NCBI GenBank assembly: GCA_963682025.1
Contig: OY821522.1
Coordinates: 28,298,459 to 28,362,458 of the forward strand
Length of the DNA: 64,000 nucleotides
DNA from: Cordilura impudica
Lineage: Eukaryota > Arthropoda > Insecta > Diptera > Scathophagidae
Direction of reading: 5' to 3'
The notes under the pieces were generated by a model. It searched no databases and was not told where the DNA came from. It saw only the letters and a list, made by a program, of their open reading frames with translations. Position 1 is the stretch's first letter; every line of letters begins with the position of its first letter. Made by a program: the position numbers and the translations under genes. Shown here in pieces: positions 1 to 10,720 of the stretch.

Positions 1-331
1 CCCGATCTTCACTTAAATCTATCAAAAAACAAAAATATTGCACTGATTCTTCTCAAATTTTGCTTGTATATATTTTTGCAAAATACAAGAGACTTTACCA
101 AACATGGTCAGGGTCGGTCCATTTTTGGGCCTAGTCCCCATATAGATATAGCATCCGATATGAACTTTTTCATATCTGCAGCTAAAAAAATTAATAAAAA
201 TCCCACTCAAATTTGGTTTATACTTATTTACTATATCCAGTTAGTTGGGCCTGAGAGATAGGGTCTCTAAACGCATGGTATAGGGTATCGTATAGTCGGT
301 CTAGACCGACTATAATTTTCTTACTTGTTTT
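1..331 (-). repeat. mini-me/DINE-like repeat, partial (window edge)
   Basis: Minus-strand 5' half of the short dispersed repeat found repeatedly in this window. It ends at 331 with the family 5' terminus (ACAAGTAAGAAAA on the minus strand) and carries the palindrome GTCGGTCTAGACCGAC near 300. It is cut by the window start and forms the left arm of the inverted duplication. Confidence 0.85.
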
Positions 332-552
332 AACTTCAATTGTGATCTAGTTGTACCTATACTATTAGTACATTATATTCTTTGCGTTAGATTTATAATC
401 ACATTACTTGTCAACAAAATACTTTCTGTAATTTGTATCAAAGATCTTCGAGATTTATTATATAAATATATTGTTAATAACATTTTCATTCTGTTATTAA
501 ATTTGAAACAAAACGTCGTATAATATTTACTTTCCCTGGGTTCCAATATTTT

Positions 553-934
553 ATTTAGTAATGTTGGTTTTATTCTTGAAAATTAATTTTGCCATTTCTA
601 GACTAAATTTCTGCAACACCTTGAGCCATTTCATGTTGATGCTTGGATTTAGTACTGTTACCGCAGGTGCGATTTTTGCCTCAGGCTGCAATATGAAATA
701 TGGTTGAAACCTTACTCTTAACTAATGCTCAGTTTTCAAAATAACAGAGTGCATTTGTTTCAGCTCCTGGATTCTGCCTTTTGATGTATCAGACAGGGAA
801 TTTACATAGAATTTTTTGATGAGCGGTCCTGATTCATCAATTACTGGCCTTTTCTTTTTAAATGTAAATAGATTAAAGTCCCGATCCTTAATATTGTCGT
901 CTGCGGAAAGATCGCGGAACAACCTTCAGACATT
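553..934 (-). pseudogene. Decayed ORF of unknown function inside the inverted-repeat spacer
   Basis: On the minus strand an ATG near 934 opens with MSEG. After an apparent 1-base frameshift, a frame of about 120 codons runs to a stop near 553, broken once by TAG near 725. Codons look protein-like, with stretches such as FRDLSADDNIKDRDF and PEAKIAPAVTVLNPSINMKW. The alternative is an exon pair: a TTTCATATTGCAG acceptor-like sequence sits just before the PEAKIAPAV stretch. The frame fills the unique spacer and runs a few codons into the left arm. I do not recognise the family; it may be a captured host gene fragment or a transposon ORF. Confidence 0.4.
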
Positions 935-1213
935 TTGAATAAATAAATTTATTATTAACAGTTTACAACAAGCGATTACAACATTACTAAATAAAATATT
1001 GGAACCCAGGGAAAGTAAATATTATATGACGTTTTGTTTCAAATTTAATAACAGAATGAAAATGTTATTAACAATATATTTATATAAAAAATCTCGAAGA
1101 TCTTTGATACAAATTACAGAAAGTATTTTGTTGACAAGTAATGTGATTATAAATCTAACGCAAAGAATATAATGTACTAATAGTATAGGTACAACTAGAT
1201 CACAATTGAAGTT

Positions 1214-2020
1214 AAAACAAGTAAGAAAATTATAGTCGGTCTAGACCGACTATACCATACCCTATACCATGCGTTTAGAGACCCTATCTCTCAGGCCCAA
1301 CTAACTGGATATAGTAAATAAGTATAAACCAAATTTGAGTGGGATTTTTATTAATTTTTTTAGCTGCAGATATGAAAAAGTTCATATCGGATGCTATATC
1401 TATATGGGGACTAGGCCCAAAAATGGACCGACCCTGACCATGTTTGGTAAAGTCTCTTGTATTTTGCAAAAATATATACAAGCAAAATTTGAGAAGAATC
1501 AGTGCAATATTTTTGTTTTTTGATAGATTTAAGTGAAGATCGGGAAGCAGTTCTATATGGGGCCTATGACTTAGAGTTGTCCAATAGGGATCATTTTTGC
1601 ACTACTGATTAATGGATGTAATATATACATACAAACCCAATTTGACTAAGATTTGTATGATAATTTGGATCTTATGGCAATTTAAGTCGATTTCATAGGG
1701 GTCATTTGTATGGGGGCTAGGTCTGAACATGGACCGATTCTCACCAATTTCAATAGCGTTCATCCCATGGCCGATAGAAGATCAAATACCAAATTTCATC
1801 AAAATATATTCATATTTGCGACCTGCAGTTTGATTACAAGCTTTACATGGACACACAGACGGACGGACGGACGGACGGACGGACATCGTTAAATCGAATC
1901 AGATGGTGATTCTGATTCGATCGGTATAATTAAAGATGGGTGTAGGTCAAATATTTTTGATTGTTACAAACAGCAGCACAAAGTCATTATACCCAAACCA
2001 CATAGTGGTATAGGGTATAA
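1214..2020 (+). repeat. mini-me/DINE-like repeat, full-length copy
   Basis: About 807 bp. It has a 5' end AAAACAAGTAAGAAAA, then a 22-bp perfect palindrome centred on TCTAGA, then CCCTATACC. An internal GGAC microsatellite (1857-1884) is followed by a core with TCGAATCAGA/TCTGATTCGA inverted halves. The 3' end is a hairpin (ACCCAAACCACATAGTGGTATAGGGT). The GGAC/GTCC microsatellite next to a conserved core is the hallmark of dipteran mini-me elements, which are non-autonomous and often linked to Helitron-like DINE-1; the family assignment is inference. It has no coding capacity. Confidence 0.8.
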
Positions 2021-3119
2021 AAATCATGTGAGTTCGATCACAGGGGAGATGTGTAAACATCTAGTAATTAAAGATTTCTATGTCACTTATAGCAAACAAG
2101 TGCAGGGACTCTGGTTATACTTGTGAGGTTGTCGAATTATGTATATGTTATAGGTTTATATTGTGAAATATTTGTCGCTTTACAGCAAAGGGTTGTTGAA
2201 TTAGCTGAAACAATTTTATATCATAATATTTTCACCAATACAATCATAAGTCACTCCGATTTGTCTTACGATCACAGCGTAACATGTGATTGTATTGTGA
2301 AAAAGAATTTTACACCCCTGCGCGTATAGATATTTATACATCAAAAATAAAACAAAATACTGGTACATAGCAAGAATTGAAAATTCCGCTTTATTATTTG
2401 AGTATTTTCTCAATATGACAAAATGTGTGAATACAAATTACTATAAAATTCAAAAACATAGAAATGTTCTAATACTAATGCACTAATGTATGTACTAATA
2501 ATTAAATAGATATTAAAATATCTAATATGTGGACAAAATGACATTCAATAAATGCGACTGCAATATACGAGTATTTTGAAAATAATCAAAAATAATCAAA
2601 AGTAATCTTTGAAAATAGTCGAATTATTTGTTGATTACCTTTAATTCTTTTTGATTATTTTTTGATAACTTCAAGTAATTCTTATTATCTTTAAATTATT
2701 TGTAATCGTAATCACAAATACGTTTACAAAACTAAATATAATCGAAATTTAATCATGACTTTACCTTAAAAAAAAAAGTAATCTAATTAGTAATTATTAC
2801 GATTACTAATCATTACTGAACAGCTATGGTCAATATAATGATTTAAGGCAGATGATATTCTTTTTTAAACCTGTGAAACAAGGTAATCCTCCATATTTGT
2901 GTCAAAAATTCAATTTCGTATCTTCAAGTAAAACGTACACTTTAATTTGTCCCAGACACACCTCCCTTTACATGAGTTGATTTTTTGTGTAGAAATAACC
3001 CTGTTGTGAAATTCTGTGATTCCTTACCAGGATCGAAGTTTTTCACAAGCGTTGTCTAGATTTCAAAATATTGGCGTATCTAATTTATAGATTCCACTTT
3101 TACAGGCTGTAGCTACCAA
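2021..3119. other. AT-rich sequence, nothing recognised
   Basis: No convincing coding frame, terminal repeat or RNA gene was seen. Short frames at 2123-2413 sit in low-complexity AT sequence. A loose inverted pair occurs around 2230-2300 (CAATACAATCATAAG and GTGATTGTATTGTG). Runs of AATAATCAAA-like sequence at 2575-2830 resemble simple-sequence drift. Confidence 0.5.
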
Positions 3120-3330
3120 CTCTTCGTGGTTAATTAATGAACAGTGTTAGGTTTGTGCAAATAAGAGGGTGTAATAAATTTTCTGGGGTTTTTATACAAA
3201 CTATTGCTAGTTAATATTAGCTTAGTTATGAAAGAACTATTTTATGTTGCTGTTTATTGTAGGATTGCCAATTTTGGCCTAAAGGGCTTACGGCAGTTTT
3301 CTGAAATAAATAAGTAAATAAAAAACGAAA
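3120..3330 (+). mobile_element. 3' end of a 5'-truncated non-LTR retrotransposon (LINE)
   Basis: The tail reads TTTTGGCCTAAAGGGCTTACGG, a small GC hairpin, then GAAATAAATAAGTAAATAAA. This is the arrangement seen at 3' ends of CR1/Jockey-group LINEs (hairpin just upstream of a short A-rich repeated tail). The body upstream is too short or decayed to show reverse transcriptase. The LINE at 29488-33860 ends with a similar AAATAAAAGAAATGAAATGAA tail, so they may be related. The 5' limit is approximate. Confidence 0.55.
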
Positions 3331-3978
3331 TGAATAACAATTTTAAAATTTTCTATCAACAATATCTCGTAAACTTTAAACGACCCGGGACAATTAATAG
3401 CATTTTTGACAGCAGCATACGTGTCACACCCAAAATTGTTTCTGGAAACAAAACCAGTATTGAAAAACTTTTTATTTTTTTAACAGTATGCAGTGCAATA
3501 TGCGCCTGCAGTTACTAATAAAATTAACATTAGATTACGATAATGGTATCAAATATTCTCTGGTGGAGCGGAAGATTGCATATATTTCAAAAATCATAAC
3601 TACTCTGTGAATATTTAAGTCTTACCGGTTTCTGACATTAAGCCTTTATCAGTGATTATATAACCATTTTATTTACTAATTGTTATATTATGATCGATTA
3701 GATAATTTCTATATGAAATATTTTACAAAGATCACCTGCGAAGGATGAACCTACAGATATCTAACATACACTTATAATTGCAGTTTTTGGTCATCCGCTT
3801 CAGTGCATTTACCGAAAGTAAGACCTATTCCCAGTATGGTTAATTGTTAGGAAGAAAAACTATAAAAACTTTATTAAACTAATCATATGACTGGTAGTAC
3901 ACAAAAATTATGTTGTTATATAAGTTTGGAGTGTTATGTAATGGGGTAGTTGTTTATTAATTTTTTTTTCCTTTGCAG

Positions 3979-4134
3979 GTTTTAGTAGCTGAAGGTCTAG
4001 GAAAATACTGTGATTCCGAATTCGTTGGTTCAGCAACACGCGAACTGCAAGAGGCTTTAGATATGTCACCGGAAGAAATGAATTTAGCCGCTCATCAAAT
4101 TTTGGCAAGTACGAACGTACACTGTCTGATTTAA
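3979..4134 (+). CDS. Exon resembling the C-terminal tail of an L-type voltage-gated calcium channel alpha1 subunit (partial)
   Basis: A strong 3' splice site precedes it: a pyrimidine tract and CTTTGCAG ending at 3978. The following 51 codons read through to TAA at 4132-4134. Motifs in order are [26 protein letters not shown] and [13 protein letters not shown]. The arrangement (LV/ISEGLG-F-DP-F, then ELxxAxxM, then EEMExAA) is the conserved motif in the distal C-terminus of Cav1-type pore subunits, which conduct Ca2+ across the plasma membrane; in flies this would be the Ca-alpha1D class. Just after HQIL lies GGCAAGT, a good match to a GC-type donor, so the exon may end near 4106 and continue elsewhere. 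No other exon of the gene was found, so a pseudogene or displaced exon is not excluded. Confidence 0.6.
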   Translation, partial: VLVAEGLGKYCDSEFVGSATRELQEALDMSPEEMNLAAHQILASTNVHCLI

Positions 4135-4529
4135 CTAGTGTAAGATCAATGGGTGTGCACTACCACAAATACATTTACCTTCCATATCGGAAACAACTTT
4201 TACATCATTCTCACCACAAACAGCTCTCTCAACACCTTCGCCAACTTTGTCATCATTTTATCAATAACAGCCTAAGGCTACGGCAATGGATCAATAATTT
4301 TGGATCATAGTTTTTGCAATATATTTCTTGTATTGATTTTTCGTTTTTGCAAATTATTTTTATAACAAAAATGCCAAAAAAACTTTTAATTTTTAAATAA
4401 ATTATATTTTTAAAGAATTTAGTTAAAATATACAAACTGATTAAAATTTTTTATTACTATTTCAATGCACATCACAATACAGGTAACAAAAAAAATAAAA
4501 TAATAATTAACCATTCATCGAGGTTCTTC
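4135..4529. other. Non-coding or tail sequence after the channel-like exon
   Basis: A serine/threonine/proline-rich frame (PSISETTFTSFSP, TALSTPSPTLSSFY) runs to a stop near 4263. It is in a different frame from the exon above and has no clear splice link. From 4270 onward the sequence is AT-rich with no recognisable feature. Confidence 0.35.
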
Positions 4530-4846
4530 GTGACTCGGTCTACTGCTAGTTTAAGCTTTCAGCCCTCACTCACCTATACTTCACCGGATCTTTACCGCTT
4601 TCCTACAGATTTATTTACAGTGACCTTAGGTCTGTTAGTACCTCCACGAAAAGATGATGGTATTGCCGGTCCTTGCTGCAATCGGACATGCTGTATGCAT
4701 TCCGCTTCCATGATAGTTGCATCATAGTGACCTTGCGAATCAGTTTTACTTGGGGTTTTCTCAGTTTTTCGCTGACCTTGCCCAGATTTAGGTGGTCGTA
4801 CATCAGAATGGCATGTATTTTAAGTTTCGATTTTAGGATTATTTTC
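4530..4846 (-). other. Exon-like block with several open frames, unassigned
   Basis: This stretch is less AT-rich than its surroundings. On the minus strand an AAATTTACAG acceptor-like site ends at about 4847. Two minus frames then stay open for more than 60 codons: one ends ...VEVLTDLRSL, the other contains ECIQHVRLQQGPAIPSSF and ends in KSVGKR and a stop. A plus-strand frame over 4530-4727 is also open. Open frames on both strands make the coding strand uncertain. I do not recognise any of the products; it could be a host 3' exon or transposon sequence. Confidence 0.3.
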
Positions 4847-4974
4847 CTGTAAATTTAAAATAGCATTGTTATTATGCCACAGGCTAAAAGTTTTTAAGTT
4901 TGTGCATAATTCTAGAAACATATAACCATATCAGGGATTGTTACTAAATTTGTATATAGGAAATGAATAGTGTT

Positions 4975-4975
<1 letters not shown>

Positions 4976-5054
<79 letters not shown>
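4976..5054. repeat. (TA)n microsatellite, about 80 bp
   Basis: Uninterrupted TA dinucleotides, self-complementary and likely length-variable. The Ile-Tyr frames crossing it on both strands are artefacts. Confidence 0.97.
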
Positions 5055-5234
5055 TAACTTGTTTTACCCGGCCTTGCTCGGATTTCCCGAAAATAAACAT
5101 ATTAAAGTCATTTTATTCGTTGTTTCTTAAACTACCAAGTAAATATTTTATTTGGAAACAACTTAATTTTAATATTGTTTGAATGTACGTACACTGTTTT
5201 TAATTAAACCGGTAATTTCTAATTTTTGTCCTTA

Positions 5235-6405
5235 GACCTAATTTACTGTAAAATGCTGTCAAATGCTAACTTGACTGAGAATTGCAGGCGTTTGAATTGA
5301 AATTGAAAATCTGCTGGTATGAGGAGCATTCGTGGTATGCAAATATCTACTCCTTTTACTGAGCCTGTTAATATAGTTGCTCCGATGATATTTGCGCATT
5401 GAGATTCCGTATAAGAATAATTGCAACTCCAATTTTAAATTCTAATTTGTGGGGTGGAACTCTCGACAACTCAATGGAATTGAGGAAGTCAGGGAGTATA
5501 TAGCGCATTTCTTTTCAGACATAAAGGTATCAATGGATTTGTATACTGTGGAGATGCCGGAAATTTGACACAGAATTTGACGGCTAATGTGATCCGTGGA
5601 TGTGGTTTTTGGTGCTTACAGTGCTCTTTGCATAACCAGGATTCGTCGGAAATTTTTCGGTTAATTTCCGGATAGATTTCGGAGAGAAGTTGTTTTTCAG
5701 AGGACACCAAATTGTAGAATGCTGGTTTAAATGCTATTTCTTCATTGATGTATTTAACTAACTTACCATTTTCAGTAGTGGACTCATTAAATAGATGCAC
5801 TCGCATAATGGTGGAAAGGCCACTGTTCCTCTTGGAAGGACAGGCAGTCATCCCACACCAGTAATTTGCATATTCGTTTGGAAACTCCCAAACTTTTACG
5901 AATTTTGCAAGTGGGGGCCTTGTTCTGGTATAATTTGAGAGCAGAGTGTGTAGTTCTACCGCTAATTTGAAAAGTTGCCGCAACCCCTGAGGAAGCTTAA
6001 GCAGTGGCGATGTTAGAGTCTACGGATGTATGCCAATAAAAGATTCAGTAGGAATGTTTTCCTTGTGCAACCAGGAGCATCCAAGAAGAAAATAATTTTT
6101 TATTCCGGAAGTAATATAGGCATCTTTTCCGCGATTTCTGCATTAATAGCAGTGAGGCTGTAGTTTAATTCTCTTGATAACTCATCGGCTACATTTTGTA
6201 ATCTAACTGACCGCGGAATACCAAATTGACTTGATTCTTTCTCAACTATCGATATTAATTTGTCCTCAATAATAAATAGGGCCTCATTGTAGGTGTCACC
6301 GTCAAATGTAGCACCAGAATCAATGCTTGTCTTCGATGAAGAATGTCTTCTATGGCTAGGTCCCAGTGTGTGTTTCACATTCCTGGCAATTATAATGAAT
6401 TTCAT
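5235..6405 (-). pseudogene. Helitron Rep/helicase, decayed PIF1-like helicase portion
   Basis: Minus-strand pieces appear in the expected order of a Helitron PIF1 helicase, the enzyme that unwinds DNA for rolling-circle transposition. They are a pre-helicase segment (TYNEALFIIEDKLISI, ending EKMPILLPE, 6405-6100), a Walker A region mutated to FFLDAPGCTRKTFLLNLLLA (about 6085-6025), MRVHLFNES with YPEINRKISDESWLC (about 5830-5620), PPHKLEFKIGVAI with IRNLN (about 5450-5390), and IPRMLLIPADFQFQFKRLQF (about 5320-5260). Stops and frameshifts separate the blocks. The usual Walker A GGTGKT is GCTRKT here, so the copy is dead. Rep-domain sequence and Helitron ends were not found; the 3' side fades near 5235. 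Confidence 0.82.
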
Positions 6406-6749
6406 CCTAATATATTATAACTAAATGATAACACTTTTAATTCCATTTAGAACAGCCGCTTGTGCGACTGTTCATGTTTGCGTTTATTAATTAATTGTTT
6501 GTTTGTCTCTACACAACATTTATTCTAGCTAATTATATTAAAGCATAAATATGCATGTGAACTGCTTAGCTTGCTAATTCACATACAGATATACTAAACT
6601 AGAGAATGTAGAAATGCAAGCATGCATTTCTCACGTTACAAGGTTGGTGTGTGCGGATATTGTTACACACAAATGGTTCAAGGTTACCATTTAAGTTATC
6701 GTACTTTCTTTTTCTTAAGTTGCATTATTATTTTCTTATTTTTTCCATT
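6406..6749. other. AT-rich spacer, nothing recognised
   Basis: No coding frame or terminal repeat was recognised. An imperfect hairpin GAAATGCAAGCATGCATTTC lies near 6611. It could be LTR-like sequence following the minus-strand gypsy fragment, but no paired LTR is visible. Confidence 0.4.
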
Positions 6750-6968
6750 TTACTTCCAACACCTATAATAAAAAAATTTTCTTAAATTGTTATATTTCCT
6801 AATTCTGTTCTTATGAATTAGGGATGTTCTATCATTTTCGTCTGTTATCCTTACATTTCCTCTGTCATCTAACTCAATGATTTCGAATGGTCCGTTATAT
6901 AATCTATCCAATATATGCCCTGTTTCGTTTCGAACTAACACGCATCTAATTAGAGTTCCCGAACCCAA
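6750..6968 (-). pseudogene. Ty3/gypsy integrase C-terminal fragment
   Basis: About 70 codons on the minus strand contain VLVRNETGHILDRLYNGPFE, then GNVRITDENDR and IHKNRIRKYN. This is the pattern of the post-catalytic chromodomain-like tail of Ty3/gypsy integrases (VLVR-x-GPF-I---GNVRI---HKNR). It ends abruptly at about 6960, where the oppositely oriented pol fragment starts, so this is a rearrangement breakpoint between two elements. No catalytic region is retained. Confidence 0.7.
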
Positions 6969-8502
6969 AAATAAAACACAGATAAGTTCGTATTATGGTA
7001 TGATAAATTTTTGTCATAAGTGTATACCAAATTTATCTAGTGAATTAGCTTGCTTATACAAACTAAATAGTAAAAACAAACCTTGGGATTGGAACACTCA
7101 CCATGCTACAGTACTTAAGAAAAGTAAAAAGTTATTTGTTGACATAAACGCTTTAGTTCATTATGATCCGACAAAACCGATAGTGATAGCTTGTGATGCA
7201 AGCCCATATGGATTTGGAGCAGTACTATCACACGTAATCGAAGGCGAAGAGAGGCCAGTTATGTTTATATCAAGTACGCTCTCTGAAGCTGAAAAGAACT
7301 ACTCCCAACTACATAAGGAACCATTAGCTATAGTGTTTGCTGTCAGCAAATTCCATAAATATTTTTATGGTCTTAATTTTACCATACAAACGGACCATCA
7401 ACCACTACGTGCTATTTTTGGAAGTAAGAAAGACGTCCCAGCAGTGGCTGCAAACCGTCTGCAGCGCTGGGCGTTCATTTTATCTATGTATGATTTTACA
7501 ATTTGTTATAAAAAGGGTTCAGATATGAAGCATGCAGATGGGTTATCGAGGTTACCGTTAAGTAATCCTACGGGAATTGAAGAAGTAAGCATTAATTGTA
7601 TACGCTTGAATGACTATCCTCTAAAAATAAATGATTTAAAGTGTGAAATGAAAACAGATATAGTTTTGAATACAGTCTATGAATATGTTAGCACAGGGAA
7701 GTGGCCACAGTATATAAATGAAGATTTGATTCTGTATTTTAGCAAACGTTATTCACTAGGTATTGAAGATGGTTGTCTGTTCTATTCAAATAGGTTGGTT
7801 GTACCGGTGATATTAGTAAGCAAAGTTTTAGAGTTGTTACACGGAAGTCATGTAGGCATTGTTCGCATGAAAAGTACAGCTCGGACATATGTATGATGGC
7901 CCCGTATAGATAATGATATTGAAGATTTCGTGCATAGATGTGAACCTTGTCAAAGTTTACAAAATTCTCAAAAGCCTATTTTAACAAAGTGGAAGCAAAC
8001 CAGTTATCCATTCGAGAGAATTCACATAGATTTTTGTAAAATCGATAATATAACAATACTGGTTCTATTTGACGTATATTCAAAATGGATTGAATGTATA
8101 ATTATGAAGAAAACGGATGCGAAAACTGTGTGTGAAGAGTTAAGGAAAGTTTTTGTGATTTTTGGATTGCCAACTGCACTTGTAAGTGATAACGGTCCAC
8201 CTTTTAGCTCGGACTATTTTATCAAATTTTGTAAAACGAATGGAATAAGACTTATGAAATCACCTTCATACAACCCCTAGTCGAATGGTAGCGAAGAACG
8301 GGCTGTGCAAACTGTTAGACAAGCCTTGAAGAAATTTATTGTTGATAATAGAACAAAATTCTTGGCGTGGGACTTGAAATACAGAAATAATCCCTCTACT
8401 GTTACGAATATGGCACCAACATCTTTGTTATTTAAATATAAACCAAGAACTCTGCTAGATGTTTTTGTACGCGGGATGTATATATCCTTACCCACTCGTT
8501 GA
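6962..8502 (+). pseudogene. Ty3/gypsy pol fragment (late RT, RNase H, integrase), mag-like
   Basis: A single plus frame with two in-frame stops (TGA 7894, TAG 8278) covers the end of reverse transcriptase from SSYYGMINFCHKCIPNLSSE, then RNase H (VIACDASPYGFGAVLSH, then QTDHQPL), then integrase. The integrase holds a zinc-binding region (CEPCQSL), a catalytic core with IHIDFCKI, then VSDNGPPFSSDYF, and the YNP-SNG--ER block. The wording of the integrase (FERIHIDF, FGLPTALVSDNG) resembles the mag/SURL lineage. Gag, protease and the RT catalytic motifs are missing on the left, and the right side ends at TGA 8500-8502. No LTRs were found. Dead fragment. Confidence 0.85.
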
Positions 8503-9426
8503 AACTTCTTATAAATGTTTTACCCGAAATATGGTGGCATGAAAAGTTAAAAAATCAATTTAAAAAAACTCACAAAGGCAAGTAACATATTTACCACTAT
8601 AATTAAAATAATACTACAGGAACCCTGCTGCTCCGCAACATTATATTATATTAATTTTTATAATATAATACCAAAATTTGCCAAGAGAAGTTAACTACAG
8701 TAATGCCAAAATATGCCAAGATAAGTTAACGTACAGTAAAAGTAAAGTTGATTCTCCACGTCTAACTTTCCTCAAACCAAACGAATTTAAGCAGTTAATA
8801 GCTCAAAAGAAGGAGCTTGATCCACTGAGTGTTCTTAGACCTATCTTAACAGCCTACGTTAATTAGAACTCTAGTTATAGAGGTTTGAGAGAAGAAAAAT
8901 ATTGAAAAAAGTCTTGAATGCAAAGTTTATTCATTAATTCTTTTAATATATAAGATTACCTACATATTAATCGTTTGGGAGATATTAAAATTGCCAATAA
9001 TGTGACACTTTTTTTTGGCAAATGTTGAAAGTCAATTCATATAAACTTAGAAACAGAGAATATTAGAATAGAAAATGATATCTGAAACAGCTTTAAAAAT
9101 TTTTCCACTTATTCCACTTATTTTCCTTTTTATTTATAACTCAGGAATTAACACAAAGTCTCTAATGAAATTTCCAATAAGATAAGGTAATTAGCAGCAA
9201 ATATTTTTTTTAGACATGACATTTAGATCATGTGATAATAAGCTTTGACCTTTTAAAAACTAAAATTTAGTGCGTCATTTTAAATAATATTTCAATACCC
9301 ATTAAATTAGACCTTGTTTGACTTTGCTGCTTAACGATGAACACAGTTGTGCTAGACCATTCCAATAAGTTATTGATGATTATTTAGTTTTTTCTTGGCC
9401 ATATTTTGGAAAATTAGAAAGATTAA
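8503..9426. other. AT-rich sequence with a short tandem pair
   Basis: A ~31-bp direct pair lies at about 8674-8737 (CCAAAATTTGCCAAGAGAAGT and CCAAAATATGCCAAGATAAGT). A 62-codon frame over 8678-8866 (PREVNYSNAKI...) crosses that pair and is not recognised. The remainder, 8870-9426, shows no feature. Confidence 0.4.
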
Positions 9427-10720
9427 TCTATATATATATAAAGAAGTGTATATTTTGATGTCACTACTAACCGCGGATACGGGTAGACCAATTGCAACCA
9501 GGGTACGTTGGAGATGGTCCGTAGATGGTTTATGTGAAGTTTGTACGAAAGCGGTCCAGTGGTTTCGGAAATATACATTTCATAAATTTCCCATATACTC
9601 CCATACAAATTTCAAAAAATGGCCCCCATAGGGATCTTTTATTGTCAGTTGAAAAGTTACCAAACCATCTATCGTAATGTCAAATGAGAGCTGAATACAT
9701 GCTTTTTTACCTCTTGTTTTGAATTCATTCCAATATTTTTGTGCATACTGATTTCATCATATTAATAGATATTTCGAGCGCATTTACACACACAATTTTC
9801 CATGCAAGTATTTTCCATCATTGATTTATGAAAACCACGGTAGACAAAACTAGTGGAAAATTGTTGTTGTTAGTGCGGTGTTTTTTCCGTATTTGATTTC
9901 GGAATTTCATTATGCCATAATAATATCAACATGTGTTCTGTCGAATACAATAGAGTTGTGGAATAAATACAAAGATTTTATGGCAGAAGACTATTTGATT
10001 CGAATGCGCTATCACACAAGAAATCTTGATTGCAAACAAACCATTAGGACAATTAGGTATGCATTCACCCAATTGTCTAATGCATGATTTATTTCATCTA
10101 GAATTGCAACGCGAACAACAGTATGATCCCAATGAATTGCAGACATTTGTGCATTTGAATGTTCCCAAAACCATGCCTATGATATCATCATGCAAGCTGT
10201 GCAAAATGAAGTCGGTGGATTGTATTTTTTCGATGCACCTGGTGGCATGGGAAAAACATTTGTAACATCACTGATTTTGGCAGCAATTTGGTCGCAAAAA
10301 GAAATTGCATTTTCCCATGCTTCGTCTAGAATTGCTGCAACTTTATTGGATGGTGGACGAAGAGCACACTTTGCATTAAACCTACAGGTGAATGTGCAGA
10401 TTTGTTTATACTTAATGACTGATCGATTTAAAATACATCAAAATTAATCAACACGCAATTTTTCTTAAAGGTAGCGGCAATTATTGGATGTACAAACACC
10501 CATAAAAAACGATTGAAAGCATTACAACGTACATACGTCGCAATCAACAAATTTTTGGTGGTGCATTGATATTATTGTTAGGTGATTTTCGTCAAACATT
10601 GCCCGTGATTCCACAATAGACACCTGCGGATGAGATCAGTGCACGCTTGAAGTCTTCACTTCTGTGGCGACATGTTTTCCATCTATTATTAATATGAGTA
10701 GTCGGACAACGAATTGGCGG
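9427..10720 (+). mobile_element. Decayed Helitron with 5' terminus and helicase remnant
   Basis: TCTATATATATATAAAG starts at 9427 directly after an A. This is the typical insect Helitron 5' end (TC start, insertion between A and T). Helicase-like coding follows at 9880-10690 on the same strand. A stem GTCGGA/TCCGAC at about 10697-10727 could be the 3' hairpin, but the CTRR end was not confirmed, so the right limit is approximate. Confidence 0.6.
9880..10690 (+). pseudogene. Helitron PIF1-like helicase pseudogene
   Basis: Three frames carry consecutive pieces: ELWNKYKDFMAEDYLIR (about 9947-9997), then LGMHSPN, LELQREQQYDPNELQ (about 10035-10145), then NEVGGLYFFDAPGGMGKTF (Walker A, about 10206-10262) with SRIAATLLDGGRRAHFALN (about 10326-10380), and finally LLLGDFRQTLPVIPQ-TPADE (about 10571-10632, with an in-frame TAG) and LLWRHVF. 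The Walker A is nearly canonical (GGMGKT for GGTGKT) and the DFRQTLPV block corresponds to helicase motif III. A block of about 70 residues between motifs I and III is missing, and frameshifts lie between the pieces, so it is non-functional. Confidence 0.82.

Larger units (their letters stand above)
1..1544. repeat. Large inverted duplication (foldback-like), 566-bp arms
   Basis: Bases 1-566 are the reverse complement of 979-1544, pairing so that paired coordinates sum to 1545, with only a handful of mismatches seen by eye. A spacer of about 412 bp (567-978) separates the arms. Each arm holds the 5' half of a mini-me-like repeat (1-331 and 1214-1544) plus about 235 bp of other sequence. The right mini-me copy continues to 2020, so the left arm probably continues beyond the window start. 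High arm identity implies a recent duplication or gene conversion (inference). A palindromic assembly artefact is possible. Confidence 0.9.

Noticed and set aside
1335..1523. 62-65-codon frames that recur almost unchanged (also near 22-261, 11686-11874, 26613-26801, 46418-46657, 47632-47871)
   Set aside because: They lie inside copies of the mini-me-like repeat, exist on both strands, and several begin at TTG rather than ATG. Their similarity is explained by repeat identity, not by a conserved protein.
3330..3518. A 62-codon frame after the LINE tail
   Set aside because: No recognisable motif, AT-rich composition and no splice or promoter context; not better than chance.
4912..5182. Frames with long Ile-Tyr runs
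   Set aside because: They are the translation of the (TA)n microsatellite on both strands.
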